NCBI GenBank assembly: GCA_947311285.1 | Contig: CAMZKS010000010.1 | Span: 1 to 19,454, forward strand | DNA length: 19,454 nucleotides | Source of the DNA: an uncultured bacterium | GTDB taxonomy: Bacteria; Patescibacteriota; Gracilibacteria; UBA4473 | Direction: 5' to 3' | Program-made: the position numbers and the translations under genes | The notes under the pieces: generated by a model | The model's database searches: none | Told to the model about the DNA's origin: nothing | Seen by the model: the letters and a program-made list of their open reading frames with translations, nothing else | Part shown: one piece after another, positions 1-6,865 of the stretch | Layout: each line of letters opens with the position of its first letter | How positions within the stretch are numbered: the stretch's first letter is position 1

Positions 1-442
1 GACTTGATTTCTCCATTTTAAGCCGACTACTAGGGGCTACTTCTGATTCAAAGTAATCTGTTGTTATATAGGCTCTACCACGATGCCCAACCCGCACCCA
101 GTCACCCCGCCTTAAGCTCTGCGTCCCAGACACTAACAAGCTTTCATCACCACGAATAATTTCAACCACGCCTCCACCACTTTTAATTTCCCCAACCACC
201 CGATTACTCAGCATTGGAACGTCTAAAAATCCAGTCGTACTAAGAACAAAGGCACTCATGGCTGATACTGACAACGCTTTCGCAAAATAACGACGATATT
301 TTAACCACGTATAAGGTTGTGACTTATCTTGGTAAGACTTTAGCATTTGCGCCTTCAATAAAACTTTAAAAGAAGCCTTCGGCTGAGGATTAATTTCAGA
401 TAAAACTTTTTTAAGCCGAAGTTCGAGATCTTCAAATACCAT
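1..442 (-). CDS. FecR-domain membrane protein, 3' end outside the window
   Basis: An open frame starts with ATG at 442 and runs without a stop to the window edge (147 codons visible). The N-terminal ~40 residues are charged and helical (EDLELRLKKVLSEINPQP), resembling the cytosolic part of anti-sigma-type proteins. A probable transmembrane segment follows at about residues 64-82 (AKALSVSAMSAFVLSTTGF). After it comes an extracytoplasmic stretch with the FecR pattern: 'GEIKSGGGVVEIIRGDESLLV' broken by a short loop, then LRRGDWVRVGHRGRAYI, the usual 'v..G..l..GD.v.t...g.a.l' layout. FecR domains in other bacteria sit in membrane signalling proteins or surface anchors; the partner here is unknown. 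No Shine-Dalgarno sequence precedes the ATG. The C-terminal part, which would show what the domain is attached to, is missing. The FecR call is by eye and moderately sure; the reading frame itself is well supported. Confidence 0.72.
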   Translation of the reverse strand, partial: MVFEDLELRLKKVLSEINPQPKASFKVLLKAQMLKSYQDKSQPYTWLKYRRYFAKALSVSAMSAFVLSTTGFLDVPMLSNRVVGEIKSGGGVVEIIRGDESLLVSGTQSLRRGDWVRVGHRGRAYITTDYFESEVAPSSRLKMEKSS

Positions 443-511
443 GTTCAATATCAGCAAACGAGCTTAAGCTCAAAATGTTACAAATTTTTTAACAAAATCT
501 TTCACTCCTTT

Positions 512-548
512 TATATAAAAAAAGGGGTGACACTGAACTGGTCACCCC
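512..548 (-). terminator. Rho-independent terminator of the cyclophilin gene
   Basis: Read on the minus strand: GGGGTGAC, a 9-nt loop, GTCACCCC (plus-strand arms 524-531 and 541-548), then a run of seven T and TATA (plus 513-523). It lies 25 nt after the cyclophilin stop codon. Perfect 8-bp GC-rich stem with a T tract, so a clear intrinsic terminator. Confidence 0.9.
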
Positions 549-572
549 CAAGGCTCTAGTTAAACTAAAAAA

Positions 573-1121
573 CTAAAGACTAACTGATTCAAGAATAACG
601 GGTTCAAGCGGTCGGTCCACCATATCTGTTTTTACCGCCGCTATTTTATCCACAACATCCATCCCCTCCGTCACATGACCAAAAATTGTGTGTTTACCAT
701 CAAGAAAAGCTGTGTCTGAAGCATGAACAATAAAGAACTGTGAACCATTCGTTCCAGGCCCCCGATTCGCCATAGAAATAACCCCTCGTACATGTGATAA
801 TTCTGGTACAATTTCATCTTCGAACTCTGTCCCCCAAATACTTTTACCACCCGTTCCGTTTTGGTTTTCGTAATCACCCCCCTGGATCATAAAGTTTTCA
901 ATAACTCGGTGAAATGGTGTGCCGTCATATTTTCCTTCTTTCGCAAGACCCAAAAAGTTTTCCACCGTTTTTGGCGTTTTATCTGCGTAAAGCTCAAGCG
1001 TGATGTCTCCCATAGTCGTTTTCATTGTAACCGTGTTTTTCATATTAGAATTTTTAGAAGTACAGCCTGTAATCACCAGTGCCAATAATGCAAATAAAGC
1101 CAATTTTGATAAATATTTCAT
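573..1121 (-). CDS. Cyclophilin-type peptidyl-prolyl cis-trans isomerase lipoprotein
   Basis: A 182-residue protein that catalyses cis-trans isomerisation of peptidyl-proline bonds, probably a foldase for exported proteins. Residues 1-20 form a lipoprotein signal: Lys near the N-terminus, hydrophobic core, and lipobox VITGC with the acylated Cys at position 20, so it should be anchored on the outer face of the membrane. The cyclophilin domain covers about residues 30-182: GDITLELYADKTPKTVENF, FHRVIENFMIQGGD (catalytic Arg in FHR, Gln in IQGG), the GPGTNGSQFFI substrate-groove motif, and FLDGKHTIFGHV. The position of the cyclosporin-contacting Trp of human CypA is Phe here, as in many bacterial enzymes. 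Only a weak purine stretch precedes the ATG. The gene is monocistronic between an upstream secreted protein and its own terminator. Fold and activity are very likely; the client proteins are unknown. Confidence 0.95.
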   Translation of the reverse strand: MKYLSKLALFALLALVITGCTSKNSNMKNTVTMKTTMGDITLELYADKTPKTVENFLGLAKEGKYDGTPFHRVIENFMIQGGDYENQNGTGGKSIWGTEFEDEIVPELSHVRGVISMANRGPGTNGSQFFIVHASDTAFLDGKHTIFGHVTEGMDVVDKIAAVKTDMVDRPLEPVILESVSL

Positions 1122-1130
1122 AGTATCCCA

Positions 1131-1158
1131 ATCATAATGACCGTTTTTTTAGAGTAAA
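1131..1158 (-). promoter_or_regulatory. Candidate promoter of the cyclophilin gene
   Basis: On the minus strand, TTTACT (plus 1153-1158), a 16-nt spacer and TATGAT (plus 1131-1136, five of six consensus bases). The -10 box ends 9 nt before the ATG, so the transcript would have little or no leader. This spacing is shared with other genes in the window, but the -35 box is poor. Confidence 0.35.
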
Positions 1159-1212
1159 GAAAAATACGCTTTCAAAAAACTCCCCGCCATAGCGAGCGAC
1201 GAATTCGGCACA

Positions 1213-1653
1213 TCACTTCACTAATTTTGACGCTTTAAAACCGGCAGCCACTGCCGCCGCCTGACTAGGGAAAAAACGTCTTTTAACGGGGTCTGTACCT
1301 CGAGCGGCATAGGTGTTGCTCGGATAGAACTTCATAGTGCCTACGTTCCCAACGTAAGTAAAGTTTCTAAAATCGGCGTCGTGTTCGCTCGGCAACTGAC
1401 TAATCGCAATAAGGTGTTCACCATCACCTTCAACAAAATTATCGTTCCAAACTAAGCGAGCCTTCCCGCTCAAACTTGTTCTCAAACTATCTCCCTCCAT
1501 CGCCTTAAACTCAATAATCGCAATTTCTTGGTATCCATCCTCTAAACACATTGGCGCTGATTTTTGTTTAGAGGTCAAAGCTGAGAGGCTCCCTAAAGCA
1601 AAGGCAGAAAATCCAATAACTAAGGTTGGTAAAAATACTTTCAAAGCTTTCAT
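1213..1653 (-). CDS. Small secreted protein with a degenerate Ada-like C-terminal domain
   Basis: A 146-residue protein of unknown function. Residues 1-27 look like a signal peptide or signal anchor (KALKVFLPTLVIGFSAFALG). The middle part has no family I recognise. The last ~45 residues (VGNVGTMKFYPSNTYAARG, then RRFFPSQAAAVAAGFKASK) follow the layout of the Ada-type metal-binding module found at the end of many secreted nucleases and ComEC proteins: 'YHYPxCxxAxxI....wFxSxeeAxxAGYrPCkxC'. All the cysteines of that pattern are replaced here (PSN for PSC; KASKLV for RPCKVC), so metal binding is not expected. It is a single gene read away from aspS, with no Shine-Dalgarno sequence. The reading frame is convincing; the homology is an inference from pattern only. 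Confidence 0.7.
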   Translation of the reverse strand: MKALKVFLPTLVIGFSAFALGSLSALTSKQKSAPMCLEDGYQEIAIIEFKAMEGDSLRTSLSGKARLVWNDNFVEGDGEHLIAISQLPSEHDADFRNFTYVGNVGTMKFYPSNTYAARGTDPVKRRFFPSQAAAVAAGFKASKLVK

Positions 1654-1800
1654 AACCTAAGACTTAGCGAAATTTAACTTCACTTAAAGCCCCCAACTTA
1701 AGCTAAAGTTAATCTTACACATAACCGTCAAGACTTGAGTCCCGTTGACTTTTAAACCTAACGAGGCACAATCCTGCCTGATTAATTTTGACATTAAAAC

Positions 1801-3561
1801 ATGCTCCGTACGCACCACTGCAATCAACTCCGCTCCACTAATATTGATAATACTGTAACTTTGACCGGTTGGGTTAATAACCGTCGTGATCACGGTGGTA
1901 TAATTTTTGTTGATATTCGAGACGCGAGCGGAATCACGCAAATCGTGCTTGACCCAAGTATTAACCCCGAAGCCCACGCTGCGGCCGAACACGTTCGATC
2001 TGAATGGGTTTTAAAAGCAACAGGGACCGTGCGAGCCCGAGGAGAAGGCTTAAACAATCCAAAACTAGAAACAGGAGAGATTGAAGTAGCGATTGAGAAC
2101 TTAGAAATTTTGAATCAAGCCGTAACACCACCATTCGAGTTAAATGTGGATCAGGATATTCGAGAAGATCTACGACTTGAGTACCGATACCTAGACCTAA
2201 GACGCAGTAAAATGCAGCGCAATCTGCGTTTACGCCACAATATGGTAAAAGTGATTCGCGACTATTTTGATGCCGCAGGCTTTATGGACATAGAAACTCC
2301 TATTATGGTTAAAGGCACGCCAGAAGGTTCGCGTGAATACTTAGTCCCCTCGCGATTACACCGTGGAGAGTTTTACGTATTACCTCAATCACCACAGCAG
2401 CTTAAACAACTACTAATGTGTGGCGGAGTGGATAAATATTTTCAAATTGCCAGATGTTTCAGAGATGAAGACTTAAGGGGTGACAGGCAGCCGGAATTTA
2501 CCCAGTTTGAAATTGAAATGGCTTTCTGCCAACAAGAAGATGTAATGGAAGTAATTGAAAATTGTTTTCACGAACTAACCGAAAAATGCTCAAATGGAAA
2601 AGAATGGAAAAGCTATTTAGAGAACGGACGTTTCCGTCAATTAACATGGCAAACCGCTTTAGAAAATTACGGATCCGATAAACCAGATCTTCGATTTGGT
2701 TTAGAGTTTGTTGATATGACAGCGGAAGCTAAAACCTGTGGTTTTGGTGTTTTCGAAAGCGTTGAGAGCGTTCGTGTCATGAAGGTGCCAAATGGAGGCG
2801 AACTAAGCCGAAAAGACATTGATGACTTAACCGACCTAGCCCGCAAACATGGCGCCGGCGGTTTAGCCTGGGTTCGAGTAGGAGAAGAAAGTGGACCAGT
2901 GATGAAGAATTCAAAACCAGAATTTATTAAAATTTTAGTCGAAAAAACGAGCGCTAGTAACGGTGATCTTATTTTCTTCGGAGCGGGTACGTTCTTACAA
3001 AGTGTTGAACCGCTTGGACAAGTTCGAAACGCCATTGCCGAGAAGTTCAATTTAGCGGATCCAAACCACTTTGCTTACGCTTGGGTGGTTGATTTTCCTA
3101 TGTTCGAACAAAAAGAAGATGGCAGCATACAAGCCGCACATCATCCATTTACGCGACCAAACGCCGAAGACATGGATCGCCTAGAAAGTGATCCGATGAG
3201 TGTTCGTTCTTACGCCTATGATATTATCTTAAACGGAGTGGAACTGGGTGGCGGATCAATCCGAATTCACGAACCAGAACTACAAGCGAAAATGTTTGAA
3301 GTACTGGGTTTAAGCAAAGAAGAAACAGAAATGAAATTTGGTCATATTCTCAAAGCCTTTAAATACGGAACGCCCCCACATGGTGGGTGCGCGATGGGAC
3401 TTGACCGAGTGGTAATGCTGTTTGCAGACGAACCTAATATTCGTGAAGTGATGGCCTTTCCAAAAAACCAATCCGCTCAAGACTTGATGCTGGGCGCTCC
3501 TTCACCAATGCCGGAAAAAGAATTAGAAGAGCAGAACATTAGTGTGTTGGATGAAGACTAA
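1801..3561 (+). CDS. aspS: Aspartyl-tRNA synthetase, probably non-discriminating
   Basis: A 586-residue class II aminoacyl-tRNA synthetase of the bacterial type, charging tRNA-Asp and perhaps tRNA-Asn with aspartate in the cytosol. Residues 1-105 form the OB-fold anticodon domain (TLTGWVNNRRDHGGIIFVDIRD). The catalytic core starts near 135 with motif 1, then motif 2 FRDEDLRGDRQPEFTQFEIEM, the bacterial GAD insertion (about 280-420), and motif 3 GLDRVVMLFADEPNIREVMAFPK. Length matches the family (about 590). His31 in RRDHGG, and Gly rather than Lys in RARGEGL near position 83, are the residues linked to relaxed anticodon recognition in Pseudomonas-type enzymes, so Asp-tRNA-Asn formation followed by GatCAB amidation is plausible. 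The start fits the family N-terminus (LRTHHCNQL) and no Shine-Dalgarno sequence precedes it. TTGACT at 1745-1750 and CACAAT at 1767-1772 could be a weak promoter. Confidence 0.98.
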   Translation: MLRTHHCNQLRSTNIDNTVTLTGWVNNRRDHGGIIFVDIRDASGITQIVLDPSINPEAHAAAEHVRSEWVLKATGTVRARGEGLNNPKLETGEIEVAIENLEILNQAVTPPFELNVDQDIREDLRLEYRYLDLRRSKMQRNLRLRHNMVKVIRDYFDAAGFMDIETPIMVKGTPEGSREYLVPSRLHRGEFYVLPQSPQQLKQLLMCGGVDKYFQIARCFRDEDLRGDRQPEFTQFEIEMAFCQQEDVMEVIENCFHELTEKCSNGKEWKSYLENGRFRQLTWQTALENYGSDKPDLRFGLEFVDMTAEAKTCGFGVFESVESVRVMKVPNGGELSRKDIDDLTDLARKHGAGGLAWVRVGEESGPVMKNSKPEFIKILVEKTSASNGDLIFFGAGTFLQSVEPLGQVRNAIAEKFNLADPNHFAYAWVVDFPMFEQKEDGSIQAAHHPFTRPNAEDMDRLESDPMSVRSYAYDIILNGVELGGGSIRIHEPELQAKMFEVLGLSKEETEMKFGHILKAFKYGTPPHGGCAMGLDRVVMLFADEPNIREVMAFPKNQSAQDLMLGAPSPMPEKELEEQNISVLDED

Positions 3562-3574
3562 GAGCTCAGATTCT

Positions 3575-3618
3575 CAGTTCGAACTCTAACAGCAATTTCG
3601 TATGTAAAGTTCGAACTG
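3575..3618. repeat. Intergenic inverted repeat with palindromic arms (AGTTCGAACT)
   Basis: Arms CAGTTCGAACT (3575-3585) and AGTTCGAACTG (3608-3618) are perfect reverse complements separated by 22 nt, and each arm contains its own 10-bp palindrome. It lies 14 nt after aspS, so it could end that transcript, but there is no T tract. The left 13 nt (3577-3589) and right 13 nt (3608-3620) recur exactly inside mnmA at 16005-16017 and 16132-16144, which marks this as a dispersed element. Confidence 0.7.
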
Positions 3619-3633
3619 GAATCCCACCTCGCA

Positions 3634-3661
3634 ATGACAAATTATTTTGTATGTGTAAAAT
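3634..3661 (+). promoter_or_regulatory. Promoter of the PH-domain gene, near-leaderless
   Basis: ATGACA (3634-3639, five of six), a 16-nt spacer and TAAAAT (3656-3661, five of six). The expected start of transcription is 1-2 nt before the ATG at 3670. Confidence 0.5.
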
Positions 3662-3669
3662 AACGACAC

Positions 3670-4143
3670 ATGTTCTTCAACCTCAATCATTATCTATCCT
3701 CCAGTAACGAAGCCGTTATCTATCGTTTTGGCCTAGGACTGCGCTACATAATTGTAACACTACTGTTGTGGACGATCTTTTTAGGCGGCCTGTCTTATGG
3801 CCTACAGCAGCTAAATGTTGGAGACCTACTAGAAAGAGTGCCCTTAATTATTTTAGTGCTCATTATGTTTTACTACACGTTGTACTTTTTAACGACGGTT
3901 TATTTTGTAACCAATACTAAAATTTACAAACGCGTGGGCATTGGTTTTGCCAAAATTACGAGCGCCAAACATACTGAAATTGATGATATGAAAGTCGTGC
4001 AAGGGTTTTTAGAGCGAGTACTATTCAATACCGGAACCTTGAAATTTAATACCCCGGGCAGTACTGGATTTGAAATTATTCTGCCTAAAGTTGGTAGCCC
4101 TTTTGATATGAAGAAAACTTTGTATGAAGCTTGGAATAAGTGA
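3670..4143 (+). CDS. Membrane-anchored bacterial PH-domain (bPH_2/YdbT-like) protein
   Basis: A 157-residue protein. Two transmembrane helices lie at about residues 22-44 (LGLRYIIVTLLLWTIFLGGL) and 57-80 (VPLIILVLIMFYYTLYFLTT). They are followed by a cytosolic domain starting YFVTNTKIYKRVGIGFAKI, the characteristic entry of the DUF304/bPH_2 fold, with the later strand pairs IDDMKVVQGFLERVLFNTGTLKF and GFEIILPKVGSPFDMKKTLYE. The family has a pleckstrin-homology-like fold next to membrane helices; its molecular role is not known. It lies between aspS and aroD in the same direction, with its own probable promoter and a hairpin after it, so it is likely transcribed alone. No Shine-Dalgarno sequence. 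The family assignment is fairly sure; no function can be given. Confidence 0.85.
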   Translation: MFFNLNHYLSSSNEAVIYRFGLGLRYIIVTLLLWTIFLGGLSYGLQQLNVGDLLERVPLIILVLIMFYYTLYFLTTVYFVTNTKIYKRVGIGFAKITSAKHTEIDDMKVVQGFLERVLFNTGTLKFNTPGSTGFEIILPKVGSPFDMKKTLYEAWNK

Positions 4144-4181
4144 GTGAAACCCGTCGAGCTTGCGGGACGTAGGTTGAACTC

Positions 4182-4221
4182 ATCCTCGCGCAGGCGAGGA
4201 TCCATACTCAAGTCCGGACTT
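4182..4221. repeat. REP-like hairpin followed by a 12-bp palindrome
   Basis: ATCCTCGC (4182-4189), a 4-nt loop and GCGAGGAT (4194-4201) form a perfect 8-bp hairpin. Nine nt later comes the palindrome AAGTCCGGACTT (4210-4221), just before aroD. Fragments of similar sequence occur after aspS (GAATCCCACCTCGCAATGAC at 3619) and before trpA (GAATCCCTGCCTGCGCAG near 6050), suggesting a dispersed repetitive extragenic element. Its relation to transcription is unknown. Confidence 0.55.
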
Positions 4222-4234
4222 AAAAATAAAAACC

Positions 4235-4891
4235 ATGAAAATAATCGTACCACTACGCCCACGATCCACCGTCGATTTAGAAAGATTGTTACCGCAACTC
4301 GATGAGCGCGTGGATATAGTCGAAATTTGGCTAGATGTGCTGGTACAAGAACTTATGTTCGCGCCTGGCTTAGTACCCGTCGTACAAAAATTACTCGAAA
4401 AAACACGGGTAGATTTTAACGTTCAGTTTTTAGGTGTTTGTAAGATGCCAAGCGAAAATGGTCGCTTTCCTGGCAACAAGCACCAATGTATAAAAGTTCT
4501 ACAGCAATTTTTGCAACTAGGTGGCAACTTTGTGGATTTAGATGTTTTGCAAAACTCAACTGAACATATTCACTTGATTCCAGCAGATAAACTGTGGCTC
4601 AGTTGTCATGATTTCAAGACAGTACCAAAAAACTTGCCAGATGTTAAAGATAACATGAAAACCTTTAAACCTGCTGTTTTTAAGTTTGCAGTCACCCCAG
4701 AGAACGCATCACAACTAGATGAATTTATAACCTTTGCGAAACAAAACTCAGATACGACAATTTTTACCACCATGGGGAAGTTTGGAATTAACGGTCGGGA
4801 GCAGTTAAAATCTTACACCTACGGCGCGTTTTACGCTCTTTCTCCCGACACTACCACGGCAAGTGGGCAACCCTCATTAGCCGATTTATAA
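4235..4891 (+). CDS. aroD: Type I 3-dehydroquinate dehydratase-like protein
   Basis: A 218-residue (beta/alpha)8-type protein. Type I dehydroquinases convert 3-dehydroquinate to 3-dehydroshikimate through a Schiff base, the third step of the shikimate pathway. The signature residues are in place: WLSCHDFKTVP with the catalytic His at 125, FKFAVTP with the Schiff-base Lys at 150, GKFGINGRE with Arg at 188, and YALSPDTTTASGQPSLADL, the family C-terminus normally reading 'SAPGQ'. The N-terminal strand carries VDIVEIWLDVL where most enzymes have 'ELRlD', so the Arg contacting the substrate is not obvious there, and the family identity is lower than average. Length is slightly below the usual 225-250. 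It is followed by a repeat and vanW, and lies some 1.2 kb from the convergent trp operon, which would use chorismate downstream. Annotation as AroD is likely. Confidence 0.82.
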   Translation: MKIIVPLRPRSTVDLERLLPQLDERVDIVEIWLDVLVQELMFAPGLVPVVQKLLEKTRVDFNVQFLGVCKMPSENGRFPGNKHQCIKVLQQFLQLGGNFVDLDVLQNSTEHIHLIPADKLWLSCHDFKTVPKNLPDVKDNMKTFKPAVFKFAVTPENASQLDEFITFAKQNSDTTIFTTMGKFGINGREQLKSYTYGAFYALSPDTTTASGQPSLADL

Positions 4892-4899
4892 ATTCTTGA

Positions 4900-4968
4900 G
4901 GATGAATTCAAGGAGTGAACCGACCATTAAGAAAAGAATTAAAGACAAAAGAGGGCGAGAGACATTTA
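4900..4968 (+). repeat. 69-bp repeat, copy A, upstream of vanW
   Basis: This segment is 63/69 identical to the minus-strand segment 12657-12725, and both copies point toward the next gene (vanW here, the DUF4349 gene there). It starts with an ATG at 4902 that opens a 29-codon frame ending TAA at 4989-4991 (MNSRSEPTIKKRIKDKRGRE...), and contains AAGGAG at 4910-4915. The copies differ at six positions, of which five fall in codons that change the amino acid while synonymous sites are almost all kept, so the conservation looks like DNA- or RNA-level rather than protein-level. Copy A ends 6 nt before the vanW -35 box. Confidence 0.8.
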
Positions 4969-4974
4969 AGGCAT

Positions 4975-5003
4975 TTGTAAGGCACCCTTAAATCTGCTAT
5001 AAT
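4975..5003 (+). promoter_or_regulatory. Strong sigma70-type promoter of vanW, leaderless
   Basis: TTGTAA (4975-4980), a 17-nt spacer and a perfect TATAAT (4998-5003). The expected transcription start, seven nt later, is the A of the vanW ATG at 5010, so the mRNA should be leaderless. This is the clearest promoter in the window. Confidence 0.75.
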
Positions 5004-5009
5004 AGCTTA

Positions 5010-5993
5010 ATGCTTTTAGGACTTTCCGCTCTTATCTTTGGCACAACTCCGTTATTGTCGCGGGATGTTCGGGAAGAGTCGGCGGTACTGACAGCTAAAA
5101 GTTCAGGATTTGATGTTTCTGCACACATCAAGGCGCAACTACAAGATCGCAATCGAATAAATAACGCTAAACCGGCGAGTACACCACAAATTAAAGCTGA
5201 ACTTTTTTCTTCGTATTCAAATTTATCTGTTTCTGCGGCGCTAATTAACCGGGCTTTAAATAGTGAATACTGGGAGGAAGAAGGCACTCACTTTGATCCA
5301 GAATTTAACACTCGATTGGTCCAAAGTATTAACGAACCTTTTTTACTACAACGTGGTATTAAGGAGGTTATTTCAGTCGGTATAAGTGATTATTCGGGAT
5401 CTAGTGCTCGTCGAATGAAAAATATTAACGCCACGATTGCGAAGTTTGATGGTTACATTATAAGGCAGGGGGAACAATTTTCATTTAATAAATTACTGGG
5501 TGAAGTGACAGAGGAGGAAGGTTTTACTTACGCCCGAGTATTAAGAAACAGTGCTAATGCTTGGGGGCTGGGTGGTGGCGTGTGTCAAATTTCAACCAAT
5601 ATTTTTAGAGCGGCTTTAAATGCAGGTCTGACGATTGATGATCGTCGATCTCACTCTGTACGCTTTGATAAATATGAGCCAGCGGGCTTAGACGCCACTA
5701 TTTATATAGGAGTGCAAGATTTAAAATTTACAAATAATACCCCAGGCGATATTTTAATGAAGTTTGCAATGCGTGATGAAAAATTAGTGACCATTTTCTA
5801 TGGAACCAAGGATACACGGCAAGTAAGCTTAGAAAAAACGAAACACTGGGAAGGTTATGATGGTCGCCTGTCGACTCATTGGAAACGATCTGTTCAGTTC
5901 GCAGAAAGCGAAGAAGAAGAGACTTTTACCTCTAATTATCGTCCATTAGTGACGGAAGAAGATAAAGAGGTAGCCGAGGAAGTTACCGAATAA
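5010..5993 (+). CDS. VanW family protein
   Basis: A 327-residue protein. The VanW domain spans about residues 155-255: QFSFNKLLGEVTEEEGF, then WGLGGGVCQISTNIFRAALNAGL, the hallmark GGGVCQxST motif, RRSHSVRFDKYEPAGLDATI and LKFTNNTPGDILM. VanW proteins occur in Gram-positive bacteria and CPR, next to or fused with cell-wall domains, and were named from a vancomycin-resistance cluster; their biochemical role is unsettled. The first ~18 residues are hydrophobic (LLGLSALIFGTTPLLS) and could be a signal peptide, placing the domain outside the cell. The C-terminal 30 residues are acidic (EEEETF, EEDKEVAEEVTE) and probably disordered. The start is fixed by the promoter: the first base of the ATG is the predicted +1. 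No peptidoglycan-binding repeats are visible. Confidence 0.9.
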   Translation: MLLGLSALIFGTTPLLSRDVREESAVLTAKSSGFDVSAHIKAQLQDRNRINNAKPASTPQIKAELFSSYSNLSVSAALINRALNSEYWEEEGTHFDPEFNTRLVQSINEPFLLQRGIKEVISVGISDYSGSSARRMKNINATIAKFDGYIIRQGEQFSFNKLLGEVTEEEGFTYARVLRNSANAWGLGGGVCQISTNIFRAALNAGLTIDDRRSHSVRFDKYEPAGLDATIYIGVQDLKFTNNTPGDILMKFAMRDEKLVTIFYGTKDTRQVSLEKTKHWEGYDGRLSTHWKRSVQFAESEEEETFTSNYRPLVTEEDKEVAEEVTE

Positions 5994-6002
5994 ATTTTAC
6001 TT

Positions 6003-6021
6003 CCCCAAATTTAATTTGGGG
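6003..6021. terminator. Hairpin between convergent vanW and trpA
   Basis: CCCCAAAT (6003-6010), loop TTA, ATTTGGGG (6014-6021), a perfect 8-bp stem 10 nt after the vanW stop. Neither side has a clean T tract, so termination is probable but not certain; being symmetrical it could serve both strands. The 60 bp up to trpA also hold a fragment of the REP-like sequence. Confidence 0.5.
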
Positions 6022-6085
6022 TCTAGTAAATAAAAATTCCTTTACGGACTGAATCCCTGCCTGCGCAGAGAAGAAAAATAAAATA

Positions 6086-6865
6086 TTATGTGCTACTAGC
6101 ACACGTTTCACAAAATTTATTGAGGGCCTCAAGCCCCTCTTTTTGATAAATATTAATCAGCTCAGAACCAATGATCGCTCCATCAGCACCGGATTTTTTA
6201 TGCGCTTTAATGTGCTCTGGACTAGAAATACCAAAGCCGACACACAGAGGGATTTCAGTTTGTGATTTAAGTTCGGTAACCAATTCTAACGTGTCCGTGG
6301 TTAAATCGGTTTTAGATCCGGTAATTGACGGTTTTGAAACCGTGTACACAAACCCACCAGAATGTTGGTAAACTTGCTCTCGTCTATCTTGTGGGGTGTT
6401 GGTGGAAAGTAAAAAAACAAGATCAATTCTACTATCGGCTGCAGCTATTTTTACTAAATCAATTTCTTCAACAGGTAGTTCAGGAATGAGTACGGAATCT
6501 ACACCAGCCTTTTTACAATCAATAAAAAACCGACTAATGCCATATTGTAGCACTAAGTTTAAATAGACGAGTAAACCAATGGGGGTATCGGAGAAATCAC
6601 CTCTAATCTCTGCCACCTGTTCAAGACATTTTTTAGTGTTCATTCCCCCGATTAAACTTCTATTTACGGCGGATTGAATGGTCGGACCATCGGCCAATGG
6701 GTCAGAAAAAGGTAATCCCAACTCTAATATGTCCGCGTACTTGGCAATGCTCTTAACTGCCGCGAGTGAAGTATCAGGGTCTGGATCTCCCAGCATCCAA
6801 AAGGGCACAAAAGCAATCCGGTTTTCTTCTTTTAGTTGCGCGAAGGTTTGTTGGTATCGATTCAT
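6086..6865 (-). CDS. trpA: Tryptophan synthase alpha chain
   Basis: A 259-residue TIM-barrel subunit that splits indole-3-glycerol phosphate into indole and glyceraldehyde 3-phosphate and passes indole to TrpB. The catalytic residues are present: Glu48 in ADILELGLPFSDP and Asp59 in PLADGPTIQ. The phosphate-binding end VGFGISSPEHIKAHKKSGADGAIIGS is normal. Some usually fixed positions differ: PFWMLGDP instead of 'PFxTAGDP', PELPVEE instead of 'PDLPxEE', and SITGSK instead of 'GVTGxR' in the mobile loop 6. The start overlaps the trpB stop by 4 nt (ATGA), so the two are translationally coupled, as usual for this pair. It is the last gene of the operon. Identity is certain; the odd loop residues may alter communication with TrpB. 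Confidence 0.96.
   Translation of the reverse strand: MNRYQQTFAQLKEENRIAFVPFWMLGDPDPDTSLAAVKSIAKYADILELGLPFSDPLADGPTIQSAVNRSLIGGMNTKKCLEQVAEIRGDFSDTPIGLLVYLNLVLQYGISRFFIDCKKAGVDSVLIPELPVEEIDLVKIAAADSRIDLVFLLSTNTPQDRREQVYQHSGGFVYTVSKPSITGSKTDLTTDTLELVTELKSQTEIPLCVGFGISSPEHIKAHKKSGADGAIIGSELINIYQKEGLEALNKFCETCASST

Noticed and set aside
1684..1992. Minus-strand ORF of 102 codons across the aspS start, and other ORFs inside genes (for example 2667-3050, 3924-4262, 7196-7803)
   Set aside because: They overlap strongly supported genes on the other strand or in other frames and have no recognisable protein features.
3575..3620. tRNA fragments suggested by GTTCGAAC (T-loop-like words)
   Set aside because: No acceptor, D or anticodon arms surround them, and the words are exact palindromes in a hairpin. 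No tRNA gene was recognised anywhere in the window.
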